Source: Leucosporidium creatinivorum (taxonomy: Eukaryota; Basidiomycota; Microbotryomycetes; Leucosporidiales; Leucosporidiaceae). From it: a stretch of 64,000 nucleotides of DNA. Each line of letters starts with the position of its first letter. The stretch's first letter is position 1. Shown piece after piece: positions 46,816-58,337 of this stretch. Location of the stretch: positions 933,350-997,349 of the forward strand of contig BCKL01000005.1 of the NCBI GenBank assembly GCA_001600635.1, read 5' to 3'. The translations under genes and the position numbers were made by a program. The notes beneath the pieces are model-generated. The model had not been told where the DNA came from and did not search any database. It saw nothing but the letters and a program-made list of their open reading frames with translations.

Positions 46816-49800
46816 CTACTTCGGCTGAGCCTGCTGCGCTTGCTGAGCTTGCAGCCAGCCTGTCTCGACCATGTCGTCTACTGCGAAGCGAGCGAGAGAA
46901 ACATTCAGGCTCGCTCCAGAGACAGACTCGCAAGCGCTAACTCACCTAGATCGATGTCGTCGAGTTGCGGCCACGTAAAGTTCTGGTAGACGTCCCAGGA
47001 GAAGTCCGAGGGCGATATTGACGGTCCGGCACCCTTGTCGTCGGGAGTGGGAGCGAAAGCGTTTCCGTCGGTGTTGAAGTCAAAGAGGGAGAACGTAGGG
47101 TCGCTGCGAGGAAGAGGAGTCAGCGAAGAGTCGAAGACGGACTCGGCGCAGAGCAGAGAACCGAACGCACCCGTTGAAGGTCCTCAAGGAAAGGTCGTTG
47201 GTGGTGAGAGGGATGGTGAGACCGGAAGAGGGTGGTGTTGGCGCAGGGATTGCGTTGCCGCATGAGACGAAAGGGCCCTGCCACTTGAGCGTTGACTTGT
47301 CGATACCGAGGCGCTCGGCGAGGTTGGCGGGGCGCATTCCTGGCGCGGTGTCGGCGAGGGCGGTGAGCTTCTGAATGCCATTGAGACACTTGGCGGCCAT
47401 GCAGCTCGTGTGGGCGAGATCCTGGACGACCTTCATGCACTTGTGAAGGTCGTCGGCGGCCGAGTCGGTGATGGAGGCGCCTGATGGGCTTTGACTGAGG
47501 AGTGTCAAGAGCAACACTAAAGCCGAGCATCCTGCCGAGAAGGGAGACCAGAAGAACGTTTCCTTGATGGTGCCGCGAGTCCGTAGAGCGTCGAGGATGT
47601 GGGCCATCGCTCGCGCTCCATTGTTGCAGATGGCGAGGGACGGGAAGGGTACGAGACGAGCACGCAGAGGCGACAAGAACTCGCGGTGAACGAGAATTTG
47701 TGCGTGGTAGTAGCTGTGAGTGGGCAAACATCAGCGAACGAGCTTGAGTACGCCGAGGAAGCGAGAGAGCCGAACTTACACGGCGAAGACGCTGGCTGAG
47801 GCGACCATGAACTTGGGCTCGAGCTTGTCGGCGTTCCATCGAAGATGATGAGGTACATTGCTCAGCCCTGTCTCGAAGAAGTCAGCGTCTCGTCGCCGTG
47901 GAACAAGAGCACCGGCAAGCTCACAATCGTTGAGGGCGCTGTCTAGCTCCGAAACGATGGTACACGCTTCTGCAGCGGTCTGCGGAGAACGCATGCCGTA
48001 CAGACGCTTGAGGATCTGGCCGTGGATCCTCTCGGCGCGAGCCAACGTGCCGATCACGGAGACGGTCGACTGGGCGAGAGGCGGAGGAGCGCTTTTCGAT
48101 CCTCGTAGATTCCAGTCGTCCAGTGCGGCGTCTTCGATATCGAGCCTGTAGGTGCAGAGTCGAGATCGTCAGCTCAACTCGGACGCTCGGCGAGAAGAGG
48201 AGGGAGCTGACGGGTAGGCGAGGTCGGTGTCCTCATCCGACATGGCGACCGGTCGTCCCATGCAGGCCGAGATGTTGCCTGCGCAGGGGGTCTGAGTTAG
48301 CCAGGAGTATTCAGCTGAGCAGGATGCTACTCACGGTCGAGCGAGTAGAGGATCCAAAAGGCGCGCTTGCGAAGCTGATCCTCCAAGACTGAAGACGTCC
48401 AACGAGAGCGGTTCTCGCGATGCACACCGACGTCGATGGCCTTGCGCAGAGCATGTCCGCTAGCGGTCCAGGTAGCCATGGGCGTCATGGCGCCGAGCAG
48501 CCAGACTACGCCGAGCACCGAGGCTTGGATGTCGAAGAGCGATGAGGGGATGATGATGGTGGTAGGAGACGGGCGTCCGACAGAAGCCGAGTAGAAGTGG
48601 AAGCCTCGGCAAGGCGTGTCTGCGACCAAGACGGTCGAGTCGGCCAAACGCGGATCCTCGATGAAGACGGCGCCGATAGCCATCATCATGAGTACGAGGC
48701 TTCGGAAGGAAGGGTTGGTGTCTGCCATGCCTGCACCCAGAGCTCGGTCGAAGGATGGTCGATGTAGGAGAGGGGTGTGGTCGTTGAAGCGGGAGAAGTA
48801 GGCCTCGATGAGCGAGCGAGTCTGTAAAGCGGGATTCAGTTAGCAAGGTCTCGAGTCGACGTGAAGCAGCGAGAGCTCGAGCAGAGGGGAAGGGTCTCAG
48901 GCGGGGGCGGACTAAAGCTTACCAGGTCCATTGGAGGGAAAGCAAAGTGCTTGCCCGCCGCTTGATGCTCTCGCTCAATCAGATCCTCCACCAGCGAGTT
49001 TGACATGTCCATAGGGATCGCCGCATCCTTGACGTAGTCGTCCAACACTCCATGAGCGAGATACGGGCCCGACGAGCGACCAAAGTAGCGGAGCTGCGAG
49101 CGAAGAGAGCGTGAGCGCCGAAGCCGAACTCGAACGGGACGGAAAGCTCACCTTGTCGATGACTTCCAGCTCGGGCTCGCGGAGTGACGGTTCGGGCGGG
49201 GCTTGAGGAAGAGGTGCAGGGCGAAAGACGTTGAGCCTGTGCTGTTCGTCGACGGCCTGGCGCTGCTGAGCGAGGGATTCGGCGACTCGTTCCAGCGCCT
49301 CGGTGCGCTCCGAATCGGTGCTGCTCTCGTTCGTAGCCATCATGGCGACCAGATCAATCCCCGAGGAAGCCGAGAGGTTGCGCCTGCGAAGTCAAACGGG
49401 GTCAGCACTGCTCTCCACTGCCTTCGCGCGCCGACTCACAGCAGCTCCTCCATCGCCTCCATGCGGTTCTCGAGGGACTCGACGTAGCTCTTGGGAGGCC
49501 CTTTCTTGATGGGCTCGTAAGTGCAAGGCTTGCCGATGCCAGCGCAGTAGGTGCAGATCTCGGATCCATCTGCGCGACGAGAGAGGTGAGCTGGAAGTAG
49601 CGCGAGGCTGGAGCAGGAGACTGACCTCCAGTCTTATTGCTGCAGCGGGTCTTGCGTCGCCTACAAGCATCACCTGTAGAGATTGATGAGTTAGCCGCCT
49701 ACAGAGCTCGGCGCTCGGCGCCAGCAGAGCTTCGCCAGCTATCGGGGAGATCAGCGAGAGAGACGCACAAGCTCGCGCGCTGATGGGTAATTTGGCAGGC

Positions 49801-49871
49801 TTGTCCTCGGGAGGGGAGGGGTACTTTGGCGGTGATATCGTGTAAGCGGAGCTAGCCGACGAGCTGGACAT
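46816..49871 (-). CDS. Zn2Cys6 fungal-specific transcription factor
   Basis: The start at 49871 gives MSSSSASSAYTISPPKYPSP. The binuclear zinc cluster spans two introns: CDACRRRKTRCSNKTGGSEI, then CTYCAGIGKPCTYEP, i.e. C-x2-C-x6-C...C-x2-C-x6-C. A Lys-rich linker and a short coiled coil follow (YVESLENRMEAMEELLRNLS). The middle homology region (Fungal_trans) shows LIEAYFSRFNDHTPLLHRPS, FRSLVLMMMAIGAVFIEDPR, GHALRKAIDVGVHRENRSRW, EDQLRKRAFWILYSLDREIS and MGRPVAMSDEDTDLAYPLDI. The C-terminus is rich in Asp, Trp and Gln (DFSWDVYQNFTWPQLDDIDL; QAQQAQQAQPK) and may be an activation domain. The stop is TAG at 46816-46818. About 800 residues with roughly ten introns. Its targets cannot be inferred; the clade resembles xylanase-regulator or nutrient-response factors. 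Confidence 0.9.
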
Positions 49872-50290
49872 GACGGAGCGTCGAGCGCTGGAAGTCCTCT
49901 TGCTTCGGAGTCGGGGAGTTGCTCAGAGGAAGGCCGAACGAGGGGTGCAGCGTCGTCCAGAGCCTTGGTGATCAGCAGATCGTACTCTGCAGAACTCTAG
50001 AGTTGAGGTAGCGAGACGCGAAGATTTGACGAGGAGCGCAGGAAGTCAAGCCGAGTTCAGTCGCGCGCGTCGTATGCCCATCTCTTCGGCTGGTCACAAC
50101 GCGTACAATCTAGGTGCAGCGCATTGCGATGAGCAATAGTCAGAAAAGGCTCGGACGTCGGTTTGCTGCTCGCCTGCAGCTTTCGTGGGGATTCTGAGCT
50201 GCTCTCATGCCGAGACTGGCCAGCTTGACTGCGAACGACTGCTTTGCATTCCTTTGGTTGTATGAGCAAGAGATCCTATGTGGGGAGCCT
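49872..50290. other. Intergenic between p23 and the transcription factor
   Basis: This is the promoter side of the transcription factor and the 3' flank of p23. No TATA box or repeat was identified. Confidence 0.4.
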
Positions 50291-51673
50291 TTAGGCGGCC
50301 TCGAGAGGTGGGGGTCCATCATCATCGGAATCCTCCTCCTCGGGGAGCTCGGAAGCGCCCTCGGCGCCCTCTCCTCCCTCTCCGCCGAGACCTCCCATGC
50401 CGGAAGCCTTCATCTGGGCCTGTGAGAGTGAGGTAGAGTCAGCAGAGGCGCTCTGATAGGTCTGACGCTCGAAGCCCGTCCGTCAGCTCACCATCATCTT
50501 CTCGAAGTCCTGCGGAAGGCGAGCGAGAGGTCAGCGACGAGTCTCGCGGAGGCAAGAACAGCCAGGCGACAAGATGCTCACCATGCCACCCATTCCACCC
50601 TCTCCTCCTCCGCCCATACCCTGCATCATGCTGGCGAAGTCCTGCAAGTGAGGTGAGGGCCAAGTCAGCAACTTGGGTCGAAAAGAGACGCCGAGCTCGA
50701 GGCAAGCACTCACCATGCCGCCGGCTCCTCCAGCTCCTCCCATGCCGCCCATGCCGCCCATTCCGGGCATGCCTCCCATTCCTCCTCCAGGGGGCTGCGA
50801 GAGGTGGGAAAGCGCGAACCGGTCAGCTTCGGCGAACGTTCAGATGGCGTAGAAACGGCGACGACTCACTCCCTGAGGCTCCTCGGGCTGCTCCTCCTCA
50901 TCCTCCTGCTCGTCCTGGTCCTTCCACTTGCTGAAGTCGGTCTGCGTTGTGTGAGACGCGAGGTCAGCTGGGCGATTCAACGCATCCGCCGAGCAGGCGA
51001 CCGAGTCCACTGCTCCTCGGCGATGTTAGCGATTGAAGTGCAGACTCACCTTGACGTAGTTGAGCTTGACCTTCTCCTTGGTAAGACGGGGCCAGTAGTC
51101 CTCCTGCGCCTCCTTCTTCTGGAGGACAAGGGCAAGGTGCTTGCCGGTGAGGGTGCGCTTGACCTCCTCAACCTCGGCGAAGAAGTCGAGCTCGAGCTCG
51201 TACGTCTTGGGCTCGACCTTGGCCGCGGTGCCGGTAGCGGCGGGGAGCGAAGGGTGTCCCGAGAAGGAGATGTGGGTGGGAGTGAGCTCGAGCTTGACCG
51301 ACGAGGGGTCTAGGTCGGCGACGTTAAGCGTGAGGTAGACGATGTTCTGCTCGGGGACGTGCTCGCTGGAGGTGTACAAGAGCCGAGGTCAGCTTTGGTC
51401 CATGGAAGGGAAAGACTTGCTGAGACGCGGTCAACACCGCTCGCCGACTCCGCGTCCGGAGCGCTGTAGGCGACCAGGCCAGCATGCACGACATCCTTCA
51501 AGCGTTGAACATGTCTGTCGAACCCCTCATGCTGGCCCCTGGACGTCCTGGGCTGCAGAAGTGATGCGCGAATGCTTCTGCCAGCTTCGAAAGGGTCGAG
51601 CTCCGTCCTGAGGTGTAGGGGAGGGGACTTACTTGGAGCGTTGAGCCCAAATTACTTCAGGGTAGGCAGGCAT
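50291..51673 (-). CDS. SBA1: Hsp90 co-chaperone p23 (SBA1/Wos2)
   Basis: p23 binds ATP-bound Hsp90 and slows its ATPase. The start at 51673 gives MPAYPEVIWAQRS; after a 250-nt intron (long for this locus) the CS domain continues NEHVPEQNIVYLTLNVADLD, LTPTHISFSGHP, YELELDFFAEVEEVKRTLTG, KHLALVLQKKEAQEDYWPRL and KEKVKLNYVKTDFSKWKDQD. The WPRL and the F-x-KW motif are p23 hallmarks. The tail is acidic and then strongly Gly/Met-rich (GGMGGMPGMGGMGGMGGAGG), split across several tiny introns (DFASMMQG, DFEKMMAQMKASG), and ends EEEDSDDDGPPPLEAA at TAA 50291-50293. Length is about 215 residues. The repetitive tail is longer than in animal p23 but usual in fungi. Confidence 0.94.
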
Positions 51674-51856
51674 TCTGTGTATGTAGTGGAAGGTTGCGGT
51701 TGTTGTTCGAGCGAGTCAAACAAGTAGCGACGGAGCAAGAGAGGCGAAGCTCGAAGTCGCGCTGAGCTCGTCGTCACTGCTCGAGCCGACCCCCTCTTTT
51801 CTCGCCGTCCAGGTTGCAGTTCGAGTATGGACAACGCCTATTTCAATCGAGGCAAA
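51674..51856. other. Spacer between RAD2 and p23
   Basis: Short p23 promoter region; nothing else is seen. Confidence 0.35.
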
Positions 51857-54800
51857 CTACTCCTCAACACCCTTCCTCCTCTTCTCGGCCGCACCCTCAC
51901 TCTCGCTCGTGCTGAACACCTCCCTCGCCGGTCGCTTGGTCGCCTTGCGTTTCGGCCGAGGTGCAGCTTCAGGGGAGTCCAGATCCTCGGAAGAAGAGTA
52001 GACCCCGCCTCGAGCAGCTGCACGCGCGTCCTTGCGAGCCTTCTCCATCTTGCGACGCTCGGCTTTCGTCTTTGGCTTCGGCGCCGCCCTCTTGCGCGGT
52101 GCAGGCGCAGGAGCATCGTCGTCGCGGTCGGGAGTGGCGCTCTGCTTCTTCTTGGCGGTGGCCGAAGACGAGTTGGAGCCAGTCTTGCTCATCTTGCGAG
52201 AGGCGGGCGTCGGTCGTTTCGGAGGGGGAGGAAGGTCGTCCTCTTCGGTCGAGGGCTCGGCGGCATCCTCTTCCTCGGCGGTCGACTCGACGGCCTCTCC
52301 ACGCTGGCGACGGTGGGCCTGCAATTCGAACGTCGAGTCAGCTCAAAACATCTCGAGCACTTGGAGCGACCTTACCTTGAGAACGTTCTGGAGGCGCTTG
52401 TTCTCGTAGCCAGCGCGACCCGAGCCTCGCTTCTGGAGCGGCCCATTACCAGCGGTGACGTCGAAGCTATGGGTGGAGCGAAGGTGAGCACGACCTCGCG
52501 GAGTGAGGGGTGGAACGACTCACTAGTCCGAGATGAAGCCTTGCTGCTTGAGCTTGCCCTGGGCGCGCTCCTGCTGACGCTTGAGAAGAGGATGCATAGT
52601 GTCGTTTGTCTTCTCGTGGTTCCAGTTGAGCGTCTTCTGCAGGAAGCTGTGGAGGGCGGCGATGTGAGTCGAGCTGACGGAGCAAAGGCGAGCCAAGCCG
52701 ACTCACAGGCGAAGGCCGTCGAGGTCGATCGAGCCCCACTCGAGCCTCTCGTCGCTTTCGTTTACGACCGGCTTGTAGTAAGCTTTGGCCTGCGAGGGTG
52801 GAAGAGAGGTCAGCCGTGATGTGGAGGGCATGCGAGAAGGTCGGCGCACGATCTCGGGGTTGGGCCAGTTGTCGTCGAGCACAAGCTTCTTATGGCTCTT
52901 CTTCTGCGCGAGGAGGGAGAAGAGGGGATCAGAGAGTGAGCAGAAGATAGCTAGGAGAAAACACGGCTCACGAACTTGCGGCGGAAGGGCGTGTTGGTGT
53001 CCTCCTCCTTGTCGTCCCTCCCCTCCTGCACCTTCTTCCACCACGCCTTGAACTCCTGCAGTCCCTCCTTGCCATCAAACTCGGCGAGCAGCTCCCTCCC
53101 CTGTACCGGTCCAATGCCCTTGAGTCCATCGGCGTAGTCGCCGCCGAGCAAGTAAGCGAGCTGGACCAGCTTGTCGCGATCGAGGCCGAGCTCGCGGTCG
53201 AGGTCGCTCATGAGGTAGCACTGGACGATCTGGTTGTCGTTGAACATGTGGCGGTAGATGCGACCGCCGCCGAAGAGGAAGACGTCGGAATCGTCCGTCA
53301 CGATGCCGTCGACCAGGCTGCGCGAGAGCAGCTCGGCGCACTCTGCTTCGGCTTCCTGAGGCGCGGTGACGAAAGGGATGCCGAAGAGGACGAGTAGTTC
53401 CTGTAGCAGAGAGGGCAAGTTAGCTCGGAAGTTCTCATCGACGGGAGGCGACCGGCGTCGACTAACCTGAATGTCGGCGGCCATCGTCCTCGTCACGCCG
53501 TCAGCATTGCGCTGGTCGGCGTTCTTCTGCGCGAGAAGCTTGGTCACGTCTCCTCTCGCCTCGGTGCGCATGTCCTCGATCTTGCGGTTCCTGAGCTGCG
53601 AGAGCATGTCGGCGTACTGCTCCTGCTCGCGCGTCAAGTTCTTGAGCATCTCCTGCTCCTCCTCCTCCTCGTAGTCGGGCTCCTCCTCATAGTCATCCGG
53701 ATCGGGCGAGCGGAAGAGCGCAGGCTCATCGCGAGCGCGAGGAGGGGGCGTCGGGCTACGCTCCCAGTCGAAGAACTCCTCCTCGTCATCCTCCTGCTCG
53801 GCGGCGCCTGGAGACTGAGCGCGTTCGTGGAAGGGAGCGCCGAGCACTTGCTGCTGCTCGGTTGAAGACGCTTCGGGGAGCTCGGGTAGAGGCGGAAGAG
53901 GTGGTAGAGGCGGTAGAGGCGGCACCTCGGCGGGAGGGAGGAAGTCCTCGATCTGCTGGAGAACGGACATGGGCGGGATGAGAGGGGCATTAGAAGAAGG
54001 GGGAGCCGCAGCCGCTTCGTCGAAGAGGGTGTGAGTGCCGGTGTGTGGTGCTGGGTCGATTGGCGGCGGCGAGGGAGTGGGATGGCGAGTGAGCTGAGCG
54101 GGCGAGGCAGAGCGGCGTAAAGGCGGAGCTCCGACAGTCATCGTGACCTCGACCTCCTCCATGTTGTCCTCCGAGTCGGCATCCTCCTCCTTGTCGTCGA
54201 GCACCAGCGGCGAGCGACTTGGCACCGCCTCCTTCTCCTCCTCGCGCATCTCCTCCGGCTCCTCAACGATGAAGCCGCCGAGCTGAGGCTCTGGCTGCTT
54301 GAGAGCGGGTATTGTGACCTCGAACTCGGAGGTCGGTTGTTTCGGAGCGGCGGGAGTAGCGGTGGTGGCGAAGTCGCGGGCAATGACGGGAGGAGGATCG
54401 TTGGTGGGCTCGACGGCAGGGGGAGGACTGGGCGAAGGGATATGCTCCGAGGCTTGTGGAGGCGGCGAAGAGATGGGAGCAGGTCGAGCTTGTGCTTGAC
54501 GACGTGCGGCGGCGTAGGAGGAGGAAGAGGCGTTCCCGTTGACGGCGCGAGCGGGCGAAGGGACGGGCGCCGCTTCGACGATCTCCATGTCGTCGTCCGA
54601 GTCGTCGTCCGACCGCAGGATGCTTTCCATGAGAGTTCGGCGAGCTGGAGCAGCAGTGTCGGTTGGAGGAGGAGGAGGTGGATTGGGCGCAGGACGATGC
54701 TCTGGGGCTGCGAGAGCGGGAGGAGGGACCGAGGCGGAGACGGGAACCTCTTCAAAGTCGTCCGAGTCGTCGTCCGACCGCAGGATGCTTTCCATGAGAG

Positions 54801-56841
54801 TTCGGCGAGCTGGAGCAGCAGTGTCGGTTGGAGGAGGAGGAGGTGGATTGGGCGCAGGACGATGCTCTGGGGCTGCGAGAGCGGGAGGAGGGACCGAGGC
54901 GGAGACGGGAACCTCTTCAAAGTCGTCCGAGTCGTCGTCCGAGTCGACAAGGTTGATGACAGCAGCCGTCGAGGCGATGGGAGGTGGAGGCGGGTTCTTG
55001 GGCGAGGTCGGACCCGTCGACATGTCGACGTACTCGAGGCTCTCGTCCGTCTCCTGCCCGAGATCCACCGCACCGTGAGTTGCCTGCTTCTCAGCAGCCG
55101 ACAGTCCACTCCCTCCAGCAACGGCGTTCCCCTCCATCAAACTCCGGTTCTTGGCCTCCTGCTCTTGAACCGCCTCCGAAATCCTCGCCAGCAAAGCCGA
55201 CTCCTCGAGCGCAGCCTCCAAATCGGCGTCGGCCGAGTCCTCCATGCCGATTGGAGCGTGAGCGTCGGCTCGGAAGAGGGAAGGACCGCCAGAGGCCGCA
55301 GGGAGGTCGAGGTAGGGGTCGAACTCGGGTTCGGGGGCGAGGGGGCCGAGTCGAGCGCGAATGGCGTCGAGAGCTGCCATGCGACGGACTTCGGGGTCGA
55401 GGATAGGTGCTTCTGGTTTCCTGCGAGATCATGATATGTCAGCTCACGACGTCGAGGGCAGGCAAGGGGCAGAAAGGCGCACTTGGGAGAAACGCCGACC
55501 TCCTCAAAGTCGTCCGAGTCGGTCTCGCCGGCGCTCTCGTCGGTGGTGGTGTCGATGGTGATCGGCGCGGGATTGTTGAGCTCGGGGTTGCGCACTCCGA
55601 GGACGTAGCCGGTGCCCTTAGACGGATCCTGCTTGATGAGCTCGTAGACCTTGCCTCGCGAGCCGGCGACTCGAGTAGGGATCTTGATGGCCGCCTTTCC
55701 AAGCTCGTCCGTCACCTCGAGAAGCTTTTGCGTGTATTGGTTGCGCACCATGAGGTTCTGGATCTGGGATTGGGAGAAGTCGAGTGGAGTGGGGAGGAGC
55801 TTCATCTGCTGGACTCGAATGTGGTTGACCTGGCGAGACTTGGTGCGCTGCTCGCCAATGATCTCGTACTTCATCTGAGTAGAGAGACTGGCGAACTCCT
55901 CCGAGTCGAAGAAGTCGGGCCGCATCTCCTCGAAGAAGTCTCGCTCCTCCTGCTCGGTCGCGATGCGAGCGTCGGTGGCTTTGGCGCGTCCCTCGAGTGG
56001 ACCTTGGATATCGGGGAGGGCGTACTGATCGCGTGGTACGTGCTTCTTGGCGGGCGAGGTCGTGTTGGTGATGCGACCGGTCGGAGGAGGCGTAGAAATG
56101 CGACGAGGGCGAGGGGCATTGCCGGCTTCGAGGTCCTCAAGGTAGACGGCGTTCTCGTCGATGATGTCGCCAGTGTCGGCGGCGTTGGGAGTCTTGCTCC
56201 TCCCCCTTCCCTTCTTCTTCCTGGCTTCTTGCCTGCAGAGACGGGTCAGCTGTGACTCGGCGAAACGAAGAGCTCGGTTCGGCTCACTTCTTGATCTCCT
56301 GGTCGGCGATGTGAGCTCGGAGCTGAGCTGAAAGTAGCGCCTTGGCAGTGCGAGCGAGACTCTGTCCTGCTCCTTCCTTGCGCTTGCGGCGTTGCTCCTG
56401 TAGGGAAGTTGTCAGCTCACGCTCTCTGCTTCGCACCGCTCGAGCAACGCACAATCGTCCTCTTCTTGAGCATGGGAGCATCGCCATCGAAGACAAAGAC
56501 GGGGAGGATGCCGTGGTAGATGAGCTTGGTGATCCTACGAAACGTTCCCACTGTGCGAGGTTGAAAGAGGTGAGCTACAAGGCTCCGCAGCGAGCGGGCG
56601 AGGTGAGCGTGACGTACGAACATGAGCTCCCTGCAGGGTTTCGCCCGTCTTGCGGTCGCGCATGGCCATCTGAAACTGGTACAGCCAGATGCTAGCATCA
56701 ATGGCCAGTCGGCGCTTCTCGAGCGTCTCCAAAGCGACCGGCCGCGCGACTGGGTTCAACAGTTGCCAGAGGCCGTTCACTCCCTATAGAGGTGTATTTG
56801 TCAGCTGTGCTGATGTGTCGCATGGTAATACTACATACCAT
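51857..56841 (-). CDS. RAD2: Structure-specific endonuclease RAD2/XPG
   Basis: Makes the 3' incision in nucleotide excision repair and interacts with TFIIH. The first coding exon is the ATG alone (56839-56841, donor GTATGT); exon 2 starts [21 protein letters not shown]-region acids are in [15 protein letters not shown] and [18 protein letters not shown]. The long spacer holds [40 protein letters not shown] and [18 protein letters not shown], then acidic and Pro-rich repeats. The I-region is intact: [55 protein letters not shown] and [20 protein letters not shown]. After it come [20 protein letters not shown] and [11 protein letters not shown], and a Lys/Arg-rich C-terminus ([20 protein letters not shown]) ending GVEE with TAG at 51857-51859. 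About 1480 residues and nine or ten introns. Confidence 0.95.
54593..54922 (-). repeat. Tandem 165-bp repeat inside RAD2
   Basis: Two head-to-tail units (54593-54757 and 54758-54922), apparently identical, followed by a 19-20 bp start of a third. Each encodes 55 residues beginning [20 protein letters not shown] and ending in [11 protein letters not shown]. The unit is a multiple of three and keeps the frame. Confidence 0.92.
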
Positions 56842-57130
56842 GGCGAGCTAGAGATCTGTAGCGAGATGTAGCCAAGCACCGAAGTCAAGTCGGGAGGTCA
56901 AAGTGCGGTGGACGCGAAGCTCGCGACCAAGTCAGCTTGCTTAAGGGGTCAGATATGCTGTGGTACAGATGGGAGGCAACAAGTGGTAGCTGAATATTCC
57001 ACTGCTGCTCCAGTGACCTGCAGAGCTCAGACCGAGCCCCTTGACAGGCAGCTCCGTCAGCCTCCACTTCGCTCGAATCGCTCTCCGCTCTCCTTCACTC
57101 TTCCCATCACCTCGTCTCTGCCTCGTCGCC
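56842..57130. promoter_or_regulatory. Divergent promoter region of RAD2 and the second aldo/keto reductase
   Basis: 289 bp between two opposing start codons. Pyrimidine-rich just ahead of the plus-strand ATG (57076-57120). No clear TATA box or damage-response element was identified. Confidence 0.45.
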
Positions 57131-58337
57131 ATGCCTCTCACTATCAGTTCAACTATCGCACTGCGGAGCGGCAAGCAACTCCCTCGTCTCGGCTTTGGAG
57201 TCTACCAGTCGACAGCAGCGCTCGATTCGACAAAGGCCGCCCTCGCGAATCACTACATTCATGTGGACTCCGCCAGGGTGTACCGTAACGAGTCAGAAGT
57301 CTGTAAAGCAGTGCAGGATGCTGGCTTGACCGGGACGGTGTTCCTCACGACCAAGGTGAGCCGGGAGGCGGAACTCGGCCGTGGAACGGGCTGACAGTTC
57401 CCCTCGACAGGTCACAAGCAAGGAACATGGGGAGAAGACCTCGGGTGCTGTAGATGAGAGCATTGCTCGCGCCGCTGAACATGGTCAGAAATGGGTGAGT
57501 TGAAGCTTCGTAGGCTGCTCGGCGGATCAAGATGTGGAGCTTCGCTGATCTGAGCTCGCCTCGCACCCTTCAATAGGACCTCTTCCTCCTTCACGACCCT
57601 TGCGCTGGTCCAGATAAGCGTCTGTCGGCATGGAAGACTCTCGAGCAGAAGCAGAAGGAGGGCAAGCTTGATACTATCGGCGTTTCCAACTTTGTGCGTC
57701 GTCTTGAGCTGCAAAGGAAGCGTTCAGATCTCACACTGACCCCCCTCTCTCTCTAGAGCGAGATCCACCTGAAGCAGCTCGTAGATGGTGGCGCCGAGAC
57801 CGTCCCCGAGGTCAACCAGGTCCGTCCGAGCTTTCGCCCTTCGGCTCTCCTTCCCTCGCCCTTCACGAGATTCCGAAATAGGGAGCGAGGATCTTTCTAC
57901 GACTCTTGCTGACCAACTAACTCCTCGCAGATCGAGCTCCACCCCTGGTGTCAGCAGAAGCCGATCGTCGAGTACTGTAAAGCGAACGGCATCGTCGTCC
58001 AGGCTTACTGCCCCATCGTCCGCGGTCAACGTTTCGACGACCCCATCCTCGTCAAGGTGGCCGAAAGGCTCGGCAAGACGGGAGCTCAAGTCTTGATCCG
58101 CTGGTCGCTGCAGAAGGGTTACGTGTGAGTGGTTGCGCTCGGCGCTCGCTTCGCTTCTCGCAGAGCTGACTTTCTCGCACTCGCAGCCCTCTTCCCAAGT
58201 CCGATACTCCTTCTCGCATCGCTGCCAACGCCGATGTCTACGACTTTGAGCTCTCGGAGGAGGATATGGCAGCGCTTGATGCTCTCGACCTCGGCGCGGA
58301 GGGTGCTTGCTCGTGGAACCCCGTTGGGCATGCGTAG
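57131..58337 (+). CDS. Aldo/keto reductase, AKR3 type (GCY1/YPR1-like)
   Basis: NADPH-dependent aldose/keto reductase, probably cytosolic. The start at 57131 (gccATGC) gives MPLTISSTIALRSGKQLPRL, then GFGVYQS. The catalytic tetrad is visible: Asp and Tyr in IHVDSARVYRNESEVCKAVQ, Lys in FLTTKVTSKEHGE and His in WDLFLLHDPCAGPDKRLSAW. Other motifs are EGKLDTIGVSNFSEIHLKQL, EVNQIELHPWCQQKPIVEYC, GIVVQAYCPIVRG and GAQVLIRWSLQKGYVPLPKS, followed by DFELSEEDMAALDALDL. About 285 residues, normal for the family, with seven introns; the stop is TAG at 58335-58337. It is not closely related to the reductase at 9.3-10.9 kb, which belongs to a different AKR group. Confidence 0.9.

Noticed and set aside
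50530-50800. Separate Gly/Met-rich small proteins
   Set aside because: These are exons of the p23 tail split by short introns with good splice sites.
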